This document shows positions 34,348-43,024 of a stretch of DNA of 64,000 nt, piece by piece. Position 1 is the first letter of the stretch. Every line of letters starts with the position of its first letter. The translations under genes were made by a program, and so were the position numbers. This DNA comes from Micromonospora sediminicola. Lineage in GTDB: Bacteria; Actinomycetota; Actinomycetes; Mycobacteriales; Micromonosporaceae. The stretch is taken from the NCBI RefSeq assembly GCF_900089585.1, contig NZ_FLRH01000004.1, positions 1,667,001 to 1,731,000 on the forward strand, read 5' to 3'. The notes beneath the pieces were generated by a model that had not been told where the DNA came from, did no database searches, and saw only the letters and a list, made by a program, of their open reading frames with translations.

Positions 34348-35049
34348 TCAACCCCAGCGAACCGGGATCTCCGACGGCGGCTCGCCCTCACCGGCCCAGA
34401 AGATCGTGCCCGAGGCGTCCACCACGACCACCCGCGGCGTCCGCGCCAGCCCCCACTCGATGGCCCCGGTCGGGTCCTCCCAGGTCGGGCCCTCCTCCAG
34501 CACACCGGTCTCGGCACCCTCGGCGTCCCCGGCCGACCGCTCCCAGTAGGTCGTCCAGACCTGCTGCCCGCCGGACAGGTCGGGGTGCACGAACACCGTC
34601 CCCCGGCCGCGCCAGGCGGCCAGCCGGTCCGGCACCACGGGCACCGGATGCTCGCCGGTCACCGCCTCGATGTCGGCCACGTCGAAGGCGTGCGGGAGCA
34701 GCTCCGCCATCCGCAGCGGCCCGCTCTTCGCCTCGATCAGGCACTCCGGCCCGCCCTGTTCCCAGAGCAGCTGCCGGCACCGGCCGCACGGCATCAGCGG
34801 CTCACCGGTCGCGTCGACGCAGGACAGCGCCACGATCCGACCGCCGCCGGTGGCGTGCAGCGAGGAGACGACGCCGCACTCGGCGCAGAGCGTCACGCCG
34901 TAGCCGGCGTTCTCCACGTTGCAGCCCACCACGACCCGGCCGTCGTCGACCAGGGCGGCGGCCCCGACGGGGAACTTCGAGTAGGGCACGTAGGCGTGCC
35001 GCATCACCTCGGTGGCGGCGGCCCGCAGCCGCTCCCAGTCGATCTCCAT
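34348..35049 (-). CDS. cdd: Cytidine deaminase with an extra C-terminal domain
   Basis: The first 130 residues are a normal cytidine deaminase: YVPYSKFPVGAAALVDDGRVVVGCNVENAGYG, then the zinc motif CAEC (in VTLCAECGVV, with the catalytic Glu) and PCGRCRQ. The family usually ends here, but this protein continues for about 100 residues to a total of 233. The extension reads GRGTVFVHPDLSGG, a Glu-rich loop, GPTWEDPTGAIEWGLARTPRVVVVDASGTIFWAGEG. The start is the ATG at 35049 with GGGAG 5 bp upstream; an ATG at 35061 is the alternative. It belongs to the nucleoside salvage block together with the ABC importer and deoA. Confidence 0.92.
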   Translation of the reverse strand: MEIDWERLRAAATEVMRHAYVPYSKFPVGAAALVDDGRVVVGCNVENAGYGVTLCAECGVVSSLHATGGGRIVALSCVDATGEPLMPCGRCRQLLWEQGGPECLIEAKSGPLRMAELLPHAFDVADIEAVTGEHPVPVVPDRLAAWRGRGTVFVHPDLSGGQQVWTTYWERSAGDAEGAETGVLEEGPTWEDPTGAIEWGLARTPRVVVVDASGTIFWAGEGEPPSEIPVRWG

Positions 35050-35108
35050 CACGACTCCCATTCTGCCCAATCCACGCCGATCGGTCACCGGCGCGGCCGG
35101 AGACGACG

Positions 35109-35136
35109 GTGCCCGGCGGGTCCTCCCGCCGGGCAC
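35109..35136 (-). terminator. Terminator of the nucleoside ABC importer operon
   Basis: GTGCCCGGCGGG at 35109-35120 and CCCGCCGGGCAC at 35125-35136 form a perfect 12-bp stem with a 4-base TCCT loop. It lies 17 bp past the stop of the second permease and before cdd. Confidence 0.8.
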
Positions 35137-35152
35137 GTCGCGTCGCGGAGGC

Positions 35153-36433
35153 TCAGCCCTTGATGTACGGCTTGCCGTCGGCGGCCGGCGCCCGGACCTT
35201 GCCGACCAGCCCGGCCACCGCCAGGATCGTCGCCAGGTAGGGCAGCATCGCCAGGAACTGGCTCGGGATGCTGCTGCCGATCGCGCCCAGATAGGTGGCG
35301 AGCTGGTCGGCGAAGCCGAAGAACAGCGCCGCCAACAGGGCACCCGTCGGACTCCACCGGCCGAAGATGAGCGCGGCCAGGGCGATGAAGCCCTTACCGC
35401 CGATCATGTTCTTGGTGAACGAGTAGAGCGCCAGCGTGTACGACGCCCCACCGACACCGGCCACCAGACCGGCCATGATCACGTTGCGGTAGCGCAGCCG
35501 CAGCACCTTCACGCCCAGCGTGTCGGCGGCGGTCGGGTGCTCACCCACCGACCGGGTCCGCAGACCCCACCGGGTGCGGAACAGGGCCAGGTGGATGACC
35601 AGCACCAGCAGCAGGCCGAGGTAGAGGAAGATGTTGCCCCGGAACAGCGCCGGACCGATCAGCGGGATGTCCTTCAGCAACGGGATCTCCCAGTTGCTGA
35701 AGCGCGGCGCGCTGTTGTACCTCGCCGCGTCGGGCTGCATCAGCCGCTCGTAGAGGAAGCCGGTGATGCCGACCGCCAGCAGGTTCAGCACGATGCCCAT
35801 GACCACCTGGTCGACCAGGTAGCGGATGGCGAACACGGCCAGCAGCAGCGAGATGAACGCGCCGCCGATCGCGGCGGCCACCAGGCCGACCCAGACGTTG
35901 CCGGAGATGCTGCCGAACAGCGCGCCGGAGAAGGCGCCCATCAGCAGTTGGCCCTCGATCGCCACGTTGACCACGCCGGAACGCTCGCAGAGCACACCGG
36001 CCAGCGCGCCGAAGATCAGCGGCAACGCCAGGATGAACGTGCCCCGGACGACGTTGACCAGCGGCATGAAGTTGCGGCCCTCGGGGGCGGCGGAGACCTG
36101 CCAGCAGAGGAAGCTGAGCACGAAGGCGACCAGGCCGGCGCCGAGCAGCAGCGTGAACCAGCGCCTGGGCACGCCGGCCAGCAGGGCCGCGCCGGCCGCC
36201 GCGGCGATGACGCCGAACAGGATCGCGCCGATCGTGCCGTTGATCTCCAGGGCGGCACCGCCCTCGGTCTCGCTGAGCGTGAAGCGGGCCTGCTGGTCGG
36301 TGGCGAGCGCGCCGAACAGCACGGCCGCGAGCACACCCAGCGCCAGCAGGACGGCCCCGGCCTTGCGGGTACGCGTCCAGAAACCCTCGTCGACCGCGGT
36401 TACGGCGACCTCGGGGACAGCGGTGGTGGACAT
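35153..36433 (-). CDS. Nucleoside ABC transporter permease, subunit 2 (BMP-type importer)
   Basis: The 426-residue inner-membrane protein belongs to the branched-chain-type permease family used with BMP lipoproteins (like NupQ/RnsC). It has about ten helices, with the recognisable ERSGVVNVAIEGQLLMGAFSGALFG and VDQVVMGIVLNLLAVGITGFLYE, then RSVGEHPTAADTLGVKVLRLRYRNVIMAGLVAGVGGA. The N-terminus has an extra cytoplasmic stretch and helix. The ATG at 36433 begins 2 bp after the stop of the other permease. It acts with the ATPase and binding protein upstream to import nucleosides. Confidence 0.92.
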   Translation of the reverse strand: MSTTAVPEVAVTAVDEGFWTRTRKAGAVLLALGVLAAVLFGALATDQQARFTLSETEGGAALEINGTIGAILFGVIAAAAGAALLAGVPRRWFTLLLGAGLVAFVLSFLCWQVSAAPEGRNFMPLVNVVRGTFILALPLIFGALAGVLCERSGVVNVAIEGQLLMGAFSGALFGSISGNVWVGLVAAAIGGAFISLLLAVFAIRYLVDQVVMGIVLNLLAVGITGFLYERLMQPDAARYNSAPRFSNWEIPLLKDIPLIGPALFRGNIFLYLGLLLVLVIHLALFRTRWGLRTRSVGEHPTAADTLGVKVLRLRYRNVIMAGLVAGVGGASYTLALYSFTKNMIGGKGFIALAALIFGRWSPTGALLAALFFGFADQLATYLGAIGSSIPSQFLAMLPYLATILAVAGLVGKVRAPAADGKPYIKG

Positions 36434-36435
36434 GC

Positions 36436-37794
36436 TCACCAGCCCTTCGCGAGGCTCGTCTGCAGCCGGGCGGCGCGGGCCGCCCGGAGCTGGAAGATCG
36501 CCTTCACCAGGGCGGGCGCGGCGATGAAGATGACGATGAGCGCCTGGAGCACGGTGACCAGCTCCAGCGAGATCCCCGAGTACGACTGCATCCGGTTGCC
36601 GCCGGCCTGGAGCGCGCCGAACAGCAGCGCGGCCAGCAGCACGCCCCACGGCTTCACGCGGCCGAGCAGGGCGACCAGGATGCCGTCGAAGCCGATCTGC
36701 GCGATCACCAGCGGGGTCAACGCGTTGGCGGTGGAGCCGAGCACCATGTTCGAGCCACCGAGGCCGGCGAGCAGACCCGCGGTCGCCATCACCAGCACGT
36801 ACGTCTTGGTCACGCTGATGCCGGCGGTCCGGGCCGCGTCCGGGTTCTCGCCCACCGCGCGTAGCTCGAAGCCGAGCGTGGAGCGGTTGAGCAGCCAGGC
36901 GATGAACCAGGTGGCCAGCACCGCGAGCAGGATGCCGGCGTGCACCCGCAGGTTGTCGCCGAGCAGCCGGGGCAGCTGCGCGGAGGAGTCGACCGGCTTG
37001 CTGATCGCGTCCGCGCGGTCGGGGTTCTGCACCCCGTTCTGGACGATGATCCAGGACAGGAAGTAGATCGCCACGTAGTTGAGCATGATCGTGTTGATCA
37101 CCTCGTGGGCGCCGGCGCGGGCCTTGAGGATGCCCGGGATGAAGCCCCAGAGGGCGCCGCCGAGCGCACCGGCGATCAGCGCCACCAGCAGGTGCACGCC
37201 GGGCGGCAGCGGCAACGCGAAGCCGGCGACGGCGGCCAGGATCACGCCGATGGTGGCCTGGCCCTGGGCGCCGATGTTGAACAGACCGCCACGGAACGCC
37301 AGCGCCACCGACAGGCCGGTGAAGACCAGCGGCGCGGTGTAGGTCAGCGTCTCCGAGATCGGGCCCATGACGGCGGTGAAGCCGACCGCGTCCGGGTCGA
37401 AGATCGCGCCCTTGAACAGGTTCGCGTACGCCTCGCTGACCACGGTCCAGCTGGCGTTCAACGCGTCCGCCGGGCGGGCGGTGATGTAGCTGTAGGTGGC
37501 CAGCACCTCCGGGTCGGAGACGATGATCAGCACGGCGCCGACCAGCATGGCCAGCACCACCGCGAGCACCGTCACGGTGACCGTGTTCGCCGCCCAGAGG
37601 TTGTCCAGGAAGAGCCTGCCCAGGCTGGGCCGGGGCTCCCCGGCCGGTGGCTGCTTCGGCGCGGCGGCGGGCACCGGACGCTCGGTGTCGCCGGCCGGCA
37701 CGGTCGGCGTCGCCCGGGCCTCGCTGCGCGCCTCCTGCGCCTCGGTCGCCGGCTCCTTGTCCGGGGAGCCCGAGACCGGATTCGGGTTCGTCAT
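36436..37794 (-). CDS. Nucleoside ABC transporter permease, subunit 1
   Basis: The 452-residue permease pairs with the next gene. An N-terminal Pro/Glu/Ala-rich cytoplasmic tail of about 60 residues precedes helices starting with [59 protein letters not shown] and [20 protein letters not shown] are typical of the NupP/RnsB group, as is [35 protein letters not shown]. The ATG overlaps the end of the ATPase gene by 4 bp. Confidence 0.92.
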   Translation of the reverse strand: MTNPNPVSGSPDKEPATEAQEARSEARATPTVPAGDTERPVPAAAPKQPPAGEPRPSLGRLFLDNLWAANTVTVTVLAVVLAMLVGAVLIIVSDPEVLATYSYITARPADALNASWTVVSEAYANLFKGAIFDPDAVGFTAVMGPISETLTYTAPLVFTGLSVALAFRGGLFNIGAQGQATIGVILAAVAGFALPLPPGVHLLVALIAGALGGALWGFIPGILKARAGAHEVINTIMLNYVAIYFLSWIIVQNGVQNPDRADAISKPVDSSAQLPRLLGDNLRVHAGILLAVLATWFIAWLLNRSTLGFELRAVGENPDAARTAGISVTKTYVLVMATAGLLAGLGGSNMVLGSTANALTPLVIAQIGFDGILVALLGRVKPWGVLLAALLFGALQAGGNRMQSYSGISLELVTVLQALIVIFIAAPALVKAIFQLRAARAARLQTSLAKGW

Positions 37795-39344
37795 GCCTCG
37801 TCCTCGTTGGCAGGGCTGTCAGCGGTCGGGGTGGCGGTGTCGGGCGTGATGCCGGCCATCAGCAGGCCGATCTCCTCGCGCGGGGTGTCCGGGCCGACGA
37901 TGCCGATGATCCGACCGCGGTACATCACCGCGATCCGGTCGGCCAGGCCGATCACCTCGTCCAGCTCGCTGGAGACCACCATGACCGCGGTGCCGACGTC
38001 CCGCTCGCGGATCACCCGGCTGTGGATGAACTCGATCGAGCCGACGTCCACGCCCCGGGTGGGCTGCGCGGCGATGAAGAGCTTCAGCGGCCGGGACAGC
38101 TCCCGGGCCACGATCACCTTCTGCTGGTTGCCGCCGGAGAGCGTGCCGACGGCCGCGTCGGCCGACGAGGTACGGATGTCGAACTGCTCGATCCGCTCCT
38201 TCGCCGACTTGCCGATGGCGTCCGGCTTCAGCGACAGGCCCTTGCCGAACGGCGGCCGGTCGTAGATGTCCAGCACCAGGTTCTCCGCCACGGAGAACTC
38301 CTTGACCAGGCCGTCGACGCTGCGGTCCTCCGGCACGTAGCCGACGCCGGCACGGAGCACCTTCTTGGTCGACCAGCCGTTCACCGCCTCGCCGTCGAGG
38401 CTGATCGTGCCGGCGAGCGTGGGACGCAGGCCCATGATCGCCTCGATCAGTTCGGTCTGGCCGTTGCCCTGCACGCCAGCGACGCCGAGCACCTCACCGG
38501 CGCGCACGGTCAGGTCGACGCCGTCGACGGCGCGTACCTGCCGGTCGTCGTCGACGACCAGGCCGGCGATCTCCAGGATCGGCTTGCCGGGTTCGGCGGG
38601 CTTCTTGTCCACGGTCAGCCGGACGCTGCGGCCCACCATCAGCGCGGCCAGCTCGTCCCGGCTGGCGCTCGGCTCGGCGGTGCCCACGGTCCTGCCGCGC
38701 CGGATCACGGTGATCCGGTCGGCGATCGCCTTGACCTCGCCCAGCTTGTGCGTGATGAACACGATCGACTTGCCGGCGGCCTTGAGCGACCGCATGACCG
38801 TGAGCAGCTCCTCGGTCTCCTGCGGCGTCAGCACGGCCGTGGGCTCGTCGAGGATCAGCAGGTCGACGTCCCGGGTGAGCGCCTTGACGATCTCCACCCG
38901 CTGCTGGATGCCGACCGGGAGGTCCTCGATCACCGCGTCCGGGTCGACCCGGAGGTTGTAGCGCTCGGAGACCTCGGCGACCTCGCGCCGGGCGCGCCGG
39001 CGGTCCAGGATGCCGGCGAACGGCCCCCGGACCTGCTCGGCGCCGAGCATGACGTTCTCGGCCACGGTGAAGACCGGCACCAGCATGAAGTGCTGGTGCA
39101 CCATGCCGATCCCGGCGGCGATCGCGTCCGACGGACCCTTCAGCTTCAGCGGCTTGCCGTCGACCAGGATCTCGCCCTCGTCGGGCTGGTAGAGCCCGTA
39201 GAGCACGTTCATCAGGGTCGACTTGCCGGCGCCGTTCTCGCCGAGCAGGGCGTGGATCTCTCCAGGCTCCACCGTGAGGTCGATGTGGTCGTTGGCGACC
39301 AGATCACCGAACCGTTTGGTGATGCCGCGCAGTTCGAGTCTCAG
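37791..39344 (-). CDS. Nucleoside ABC transporter ATP-binding protein (two ABC domains), probable CTG start
   Basis: The protein has two nucleotide-binding domains fused, as in RnsA/NupO. The first has Walker [10 protein letters not shown], signature LPVGIQQR (degenerate) and Walker [11 protein letters not shown]. The second has [10 protein letters not shown], signature TLSGGNQQK and [10 protein letters not shown]. The visible ATG/GTG possibilities start too late: a GTG at 39272 would remove the first beta-strand and the aromatic-loop region. In frame upstream, GGAGG (39354-39350) is followed after 5 bp by CTG at 39344, giving [15 protein letters not shown], a proper ABC N-terminus. I therefore assign a CTG start (517 residues). 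Confidence 0.9.
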   Translation of the reverse strand: MRLELRGITKRFGDLVANDHIDLTVEPGEIHALLGENGAGKSTLMNVLYGLYQPDEGEILVDGKPLKLKGPSDAIAAGIGMVHQHFMLVPVFTVAENVMLGAEQVRGPFAGILDRRRARREVAEVSERYNLRVDPDAVIEDLPVGIQQRVEIVKALTRDVDLLILDEPTAVLTPQETEELLTVMRSLKAAGKSIVFITHKLGEVKAIADRITVIRRGRTVGTAEPSASRDELAALMVGRSVRLTVDKKPAEPGKPILEIAGLVVDDDRQVRAVDGVDLTVRAGEVLGVAGVQGNGQTELIEAIMGLRPTLAGTISLDGEAVNGWSTKKVLRAGVGYVPEDRSVDGLVKEFSVAENLVLDIYDRPPFGKGLSLKPDAIGKSAKERIEQFDIRTSSADAAVGTLSGGNQQKVIVARELSRPLKLFIAAQPTRGVDVGSIEFIHSRVIRERDVGTAVMVVSSELDEVIGLADRIAVMYRGRIIGIVGPDTPREEIGLLMAGITPDTATPTADSPANEDEA

Positions 39345-39499
39345 CGCAACCTCCTGGAGTGCGAGCGATGGTGCAGCGTAGCCACTGCCGCGCCGCCACC
39401 GCGCCGGGTGGGGGTGTGGGGGATCAAGGTGACCGGCCGCCCCGAGGCGCGGGGTGCGGACCCCGTGCGCCGGGACGGCCGGATCGTCAGTGCTGGTGC

Positions 39500-39543
39500 C
39501 CGCCGGCCCCCGCCGTCGATGATCTCACCGCGGCGGCCGGCGG
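39500..39543 (-). terminator. Possible terminator/attenuator between bmp and the ATPase gene
   Basis: CCGCCGGCC at 39500-39508 pairs with GGCCGGCGG at 39535-39543, with some inner CCG/CGG pairing. It begins 6 bp after the binding-protein stop. In transporter operons such a structure often keeps binding-protein mRNA more abundant than that of the membrane parts. Confidence 0.5.
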
Positions 39544-39548
39544 AGCGG

Positions 39549-40637
39549 TCACTTGGTCGGCTGGGCCTTCGAGGTGACCGTGATGGTGCCGGCGGAGATG
39601 TCCGCCTTGAGCTTGTCGACCTCGGCCTTCAGGTCCGCCGGGACCTTGCTGTCGAAGTCGTGGTACGGCGCGATGGAGACGCCGGTGTTGGCCAGCGTGC
39701 CCACGAAGCCCGGCTTGGCCTGCAGCTTCTCGCCACCGGCGGCCTTCAGCACGGCCTCCTTGACGGCCTCCGGGATGTTCTTGACGACCGTGGTGAGGAT
39801 CGCCGAGCAGTCCGGGGTGCTCTCGCAGCCGTCGATGTCCACCCAGACGACCGAGTACTTGCCGCCCGAGGACTTCGCCGCGGCGGTGGTGCCGAGACCG
39901 GCGCCGCCGGCGACCGGCATGACGATGTCGGCGCCCTGGGCCACCAGCGCGTCGGACACCTTCTTGCCCTCGTCCTGCTTCTCGAAGGAGTTCGCGAAGG
40001 AACCCTTCTGAGCGGCCTTGTCCCAGCCCAGGACCTGGACGTTCTTGCTCTTGGCCTTGTTGTAGTACGCCACGCCGTCGGCGAAGCCGTCCATGAAGAT
40101 GGTGACCGGCGGGATCGGCTGGCCGCCGTAGGTGCCCACCTTGCCGGTCTTGCTCATCCCGGCGGCGAGGTAGCCGGCCTGGAACGCGGCCTGCGCGGTG
40201 TCGAACTGCATCGGGTAGATGTTGTCCAGACCCGGGTTGGCGTCCACGATCGCGAACTGCTGGTTCGGGTTCGCCTCGGCGGCCTTCTTGGTGGCGTCCG
40301 ACATCAGGCCACCGACGGCCAGGATGAAGTCGCACTTCTGGTTGACGAAGCCGGTCAGGTTGACCTCGTAGTCCTGCTCAGCCTTCGACTGGACGTTCTT
40401 GATGTCGATGCTGTCGTTCTCCTTCTTCGCCTCCTGGAGGCCCTTCCAGGCCGAGGTGTTGAAGGACTTGTCGTCGATGCCACCGACGTCGGTCACCATG
40501 CAGGCGCTGAACTTCTTGCCACCGGTGCCGCCGGCGTTCTTGTCGTCGTCCGGAGCCTCACCACACGCGGCGGCGCCCAGCACGAGGCCACCCGCCACGA
40601 CGGCGGAGGCGATCCGCATCCCACGCACAGAGCGCAA
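39549..40637 (-). CDS. BMP family nucleoside-binding lipoprotein
   Basis: The 362-residue lipoprotein is of the PnrA/BmpA family, which captures purine and pyrimidine nucleosides outside the membrane. A short signal peptide ends in the lipobox LGAAAC. The mature part has FSACMVTDVGGIDDKSFNTSAWKGLQEA (family signature), FILAVGGLMSDATKKAAEANP, YLAAGMSKTGKVGTYGG and DGFADGVAYYN. A TTG at 40637 is the start, with AAGGAGA 4 bp upstream; the longer frame to 40823 contains no signal-like N-terminus. It is the first gene of the importer operon. Confidence 0.93.
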   Translation of the reverse strand: MRSVRGMRIASAVVAGGLVLGAAACGEAPDDDKNAGGTGGKKFSACMVTDVGGIDDKSFNTSAWKGLQEAKKENDSIDIKNVQSKAEQDYEVNLTGFVNQKCDFILAVGGLMSDATKKAAEANPNQQFAIVDANPGLDNIYPMQFDTAQAAFQAGYLAAGMSKTGKVGTYGGQPIPPVTIFMDGFADGVAYYNKAKSKNVQVLGWDKAAQKGSFANSFEKQDEGKKVSDALVAQGADIVMPVAGGAGLGTTAAAKSSGGKYSVVWVDIDGCESTPDCSAILTTVVKNIPEAVKEAVLKAAGGEKLQAKPGFVGTLANTGVSIAPYHDFDSKVPADLKAEVDKLKADISAGTITVTSKAQPTK

Positions 40638-40787
40638 GACGTCTCCTTCCCATTGCCCACCGCGTCGTGCGCGGTGCGCAGCCCTTGCGCCGGCCTGCGG
40701 TGTGCCGCCGGCGTCCCACGTTACGGACGGGAGCGTACGCCCGCGCCCACCCACCGGCCGACAATCGTGCACGACTGTTGAGCGTCC

Positions 40788-40803
40788 GTTACCCCGGTGT
40801 AAC
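40788..40803 (-). promoter_or_regulatory. GTTAC-N6-GTAAC palindrome upstream of the BMP gene
   Basis: GTTACCCCGGTGTAAC is a 14-of-16 palindrome located about 150 bp before the BMP lipoprotein start, inside the 259-bp gap to the next gene. It may be an operator for nucleoside-responsive control. No regulator gene is adjacent. Nothing else is seen in this gap. Confidence 0.35.
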
Positions 40804-40896
40804 CCTTGGGTGGGGCAGATCACTTCTCGTGCTGACAGACCTGATGGGCGGTGTCGCGAACGTCCGTTTCCGGCGCCTCCCCGACCTCCCGGCGAA

Positions 40897-41247
40897 CTAC
40901 CGCCAGAAGACCGCGACCGCCGCGTTGACCAGCGTCAACCCGATGATCGCAAGGAAGTGCCCACGGTTCACGGACTCCCGCTTACGGGAGAAGAAGACCA
41001 TGACGAAGATGAGCAGCGCGAGCACCAACTTGGTAACAAGCTTCGCGGGGGCGGGCTCGTCCCCGTCGCGCAGCGGGGCGGACAGTCCGAGACCGGTCAG
41101 GATCTGGATCACCGCCCCCCACAGCATCGCGGCGTTGATCCGCAGTCGGCCGGTGACGTACTGGGCGATCCCGCCGCCGAGCAGCAGCGCGAAGCCGATC
41201 AGATGGACGTAGAGAAGGATCAGACGAAGAGCTTCCACGCCGGCCAT
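40897..41247 (-). CDS. Small four-helix integral membrane protein, unknown function
   Basis: The 116-residue protein has four hydrophobic helices: LRLILLYVHLIGFALLLGG, AAMLWGAVIQILTGLGL, KLVTKLVLALLIFVMVFF and GHFLAIIGLTLVNAAVAVFW. Short polar loops separate them, one of them PLRDGDEP. The pattern fits a family of small actinomycete membrane proteins annotated only as integral membrane proteins. It has no catalytic motif that I recognise. It lies 47 bp downstream of the ABC-2-like gene on the same strand and could be co-transcribed with it. Confidence 0.8.
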   Translation of the reverse strand: MAGVEALRLILLYVHLIGFALLLGGGIAQYVTGRLRINAAMLWGAVIQILTGLGLSAPLRDGDEPAPAKLVTKLVLALLIFVMVFFSRKRESVNRGHFLAIIGLTLVNAAVAVFWR

Positions 41248-41294
41248 CCTCCCCCATCAACGACGCTTTGTAGTAGGGGCCCGCCGAGGTGCCG

Positions 41295-42284
41295 TCATAC
41301 CGTGACCTCGGCTCGGGCCGGGCGCGACACCGGCGCCTCGCCGAGCCCGCCGGACCGTCGGCCGATCAGCACGAGCGCCAGCCCGACCAGCGCGTATCCG
41401 GCCAGCACGGCCAGCGACCGACCGGCCCCCGCGCCGTCGAAGAAGGCCGCCGACCGCAGCAGCGTGCCGCCGGCGCCGACCGGCAGGAACTGACCGACCG
41501 TCCCCCACGGCTGCGGCAGCAGCTCGGGCGCGGCGGCGACCGCCGAGAGCGGGTTGCCGACCAGGAAGACCAGCAGCGCGCCGAGCCCGATCCCGGCGCG
41601 GCCGAGCAACGCGCCCAGCCCGGCCACCGTGCCGGCGGCGGCGAGCGAGAACAGCCCGATCGCGCCGGCCTCCCGCCACGGGTCGCCGTCGACGAGACCG
41701 AGCCAGCCGTGCAGCACCGCGACGCCGACGCCGCCGGCGACCACCGCGTACCCGATCAGGCCGGCGAACCGCGCGACGCGACCGGCGACCAGCAGCGTGA
41801 GCAGCGCGCCGGCCAGCATGCCGGTGAGCGCCAGCGGCAGGAAGCCGGCGGCGAACCCGGCGCCGCGCGGGTCGTCCGGGTCGGCCGGCACGACGGGCGT
41901 CACCGGCACCGGGCTGCCGCCGGAGAGCTGGCCGGCGGCCTCGGTGAGCAGGGCGGCCACGGTGGGGCTGGCGGCCGGCGCGGTGTGCAGCGCGACGCCG
42001 TCCGGGCCGGCCACGAACGCGGCGTACACCTCGCGGCCCCGCAGGGCCCGGTCGGCGGCCGCCGCGTCCGGGAGCGTGGTGACCGCGAAGCCGCCGGGCC
42101 GGGCGGCGGCTAGCCGGGCGGCCAGCTCCGCGGCGGCCGGCGGCCCGGCCACCGCGACCGGCAGGTCGCGCGGCGCGAGGTGCGCGGCCGGCGCCGCGAA
42201 CAGGGGTACGAGCAGCGCCTGCGCGACCACCGTCAGGCCGACCAGCAGCGCGGCGAGGGACCAGGGCGAGCGGGACCGGAGCAT
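41295..42284 (-). CDS. ABC-2/YhgE-like membrane protein
   Basis: The 329-residue protein has one N-terminal helix (PWSLAALLVGLTVVAQALLVPLF), then an extracytoplasmic domain of about 120 residues. Six C-terminal helices follow, from FLPLALTGMLAGALLTLLVA to LAVLAGYALVGLALVLIG. This topology matches YhgE/Pip-like or ABC-2-type permeases, often export components, although no ATPase is adjacent. GGGAG precedes the ATG by 6 bp. It is divergent from a tetR gene and its promoter holds an AACGAA-TG-TTCGTT operator, so TetR very probably represses it. Confidence 0.85.
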   Translation of the reverse strand: MLRSRSPWSLAALLVGLTVVAQALLVPLFAAPAAHLAPRDLPVAVAGPPAAAELAARLAAARPGGFAVTTLPDAAAADRALRGREVYAAFVAGPDGVALHTAPAASPTVAALLTEAAGQLSGGSPVPVTPVVPADPDDPRGAGFAAGFLPLALTGMLAGALLTLLVAGRVARFAGLIGYAVVAGGVGVAVLHGWLGLVDGDPWREAGAIGLFSLAAAGTVAGLGALLGRAGIGLGALLVFLVGNPLSAVAAAPELLPQPWGTVGQFLPVGAGGTLLRSAAFFDGAGAGRSLAVLAGYALVGLALVLIGRRSGGLGEAPVSRPARAEVTV

Positions 42285-42298
42285 CGGCGTCTCCCTAA

Positions 42299-42374
42299 AA
42301 CGAATGTTCGTTCTCTTGAACCGAGCGTGCGCCTCCGCGCGGCCTTCGTCAAGAACGAACGTTCGCTTTAGAAT
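42299..42374. promoter_or_regulatory. Paired TetR operators and leaderless tetR promoter
   Basis: AACGAATGTTCGTT (42299-42312) lies over the promoter of the minus-strand membrane gene, and AACGAACGTTCGCT (42354-42367) lies over that of tetR. Both are inverted repeats with arms AACGAA/TTCGYT. A -10 TAGAAT at 42369-42374 is 7 bp ahead of the GTG at 42382, suggesting a leaderless tetR message. Confidence 0.75.
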
Positions 42375-42381
42375 GTGGGAC

Positions 42382-42969
42382 GTGCCACGAGTTTCCGAGC
42401 AGCACCTCGCCGCCCGCCGTCAGCAGATCCTCGACGCGGCCCGGCGGTGCTTCGTGCGCGACGGCTTCCACCACACCTCGATGCAGGACGTGATCAGGGA
42501 GGCCGGGCTCTCGGTCGGCGCCGTCTACCGCTACTTCCCGAGCAAGAACGACCTGATCACGGCCATCGCCCAGGCGGTGGTCGGCACCGCGGACGCGACC
42601 TTCGCCGAGCTGTCCGCGGCCGACCCGCCGCTGCCGCTGACCGGGGTGCTGGAGCGGGCCCTCACCTTCGTCGACACCCAGCTCGGCCCGGACGGGGTGC
42701 TGCCGCTGGCGTTGCAGGTGTGGAGCGAGGCGCAGCGGGACCCGGTGCTGGCGGAATTCGTCGCGGCCACCTACACCCGACTGCGGGCCCACTTCGTCGC
42801 CGCCGCCAGGCGGGCGCGCGACGCCGGCGAGCTGCCCCCCGACGCGGATCCGGAGGCGGTCGGCGCGGCCCTCTTCGGCCTGGTCCCCGGCTACTTCACC
42901 CAGCGCATCCTGACCGGCTCCCCCGACCGCGCCACCTACCTCACCGGCGCCCGAGCCCTCCTGCGCTGA
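42382..42969 (+). CDS. TetR/AcrR family transcriptional repressor
   Basis: The 195-residue protein starts with a helix-turn-helix domain: AARRQQILDAARRCFVRDGFHHTSMQDVIREAGLSVGAVYRYFPSKNDLI. An all-helical ligand-binding domain with VWSEAQRDPVLAEFVAATYTRLRAHF follows. The start is set at the GTG at 42382 because it follows a -10 box at leaderless spacing; an ATG at 42373 would begin inside that box. It is divergent from an ABC-2-like membrane gene and is likely its repressor. The inducer is unknown. Confidence 0.93.
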   Translation: MPRVSEQHLAARRQQILDAARRCFVRDGFHHTSMQDVIREAGLSVGAVYRYFPSKNDLITAIAQAVVGTADATFAELSAADPPLPLTGVLERALTFVDTQLGPDGVLPLALQVWSEAQRDPVLAEFVAATYTRLRAHFVAAARRARDAGELPPDADPEAVGAALFGLVPGYFTQRILTGSPDRATYLTGARALLR

Positions 42970-42976
42970 GGTGTTG

Positions 42977-43022
42977 GGAGGGGCCCCTTGTTATGCAGAA
43001 TGCGTTAACAGGGGGCCCCTCC
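42977..43022. repeat. Palindromic GGGGCCCC/GTTAAC element, second copy
   Basis: GGAGGGGCCCCTTGTTA at 42977-42993 and its near complement (one mismatch) at 43005-43022 flank an 11-base loop. The copy lies between the stops of tetR and the convergent GH13 gene, 7 and 2 bp away. It can form a bidirectional terminator-like hairpin. Confidence 0.8.
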
Positions 43023-43024
43023 TT

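Noticed and set aside
37791-39272. GTG at 39272 as start of the nucleoside ABC ATPase
   Set aside because: It would begin at [10 protein letters not shown] and remove the first beta-strand and aromatic loop; it also lacks a ribosome binding site.
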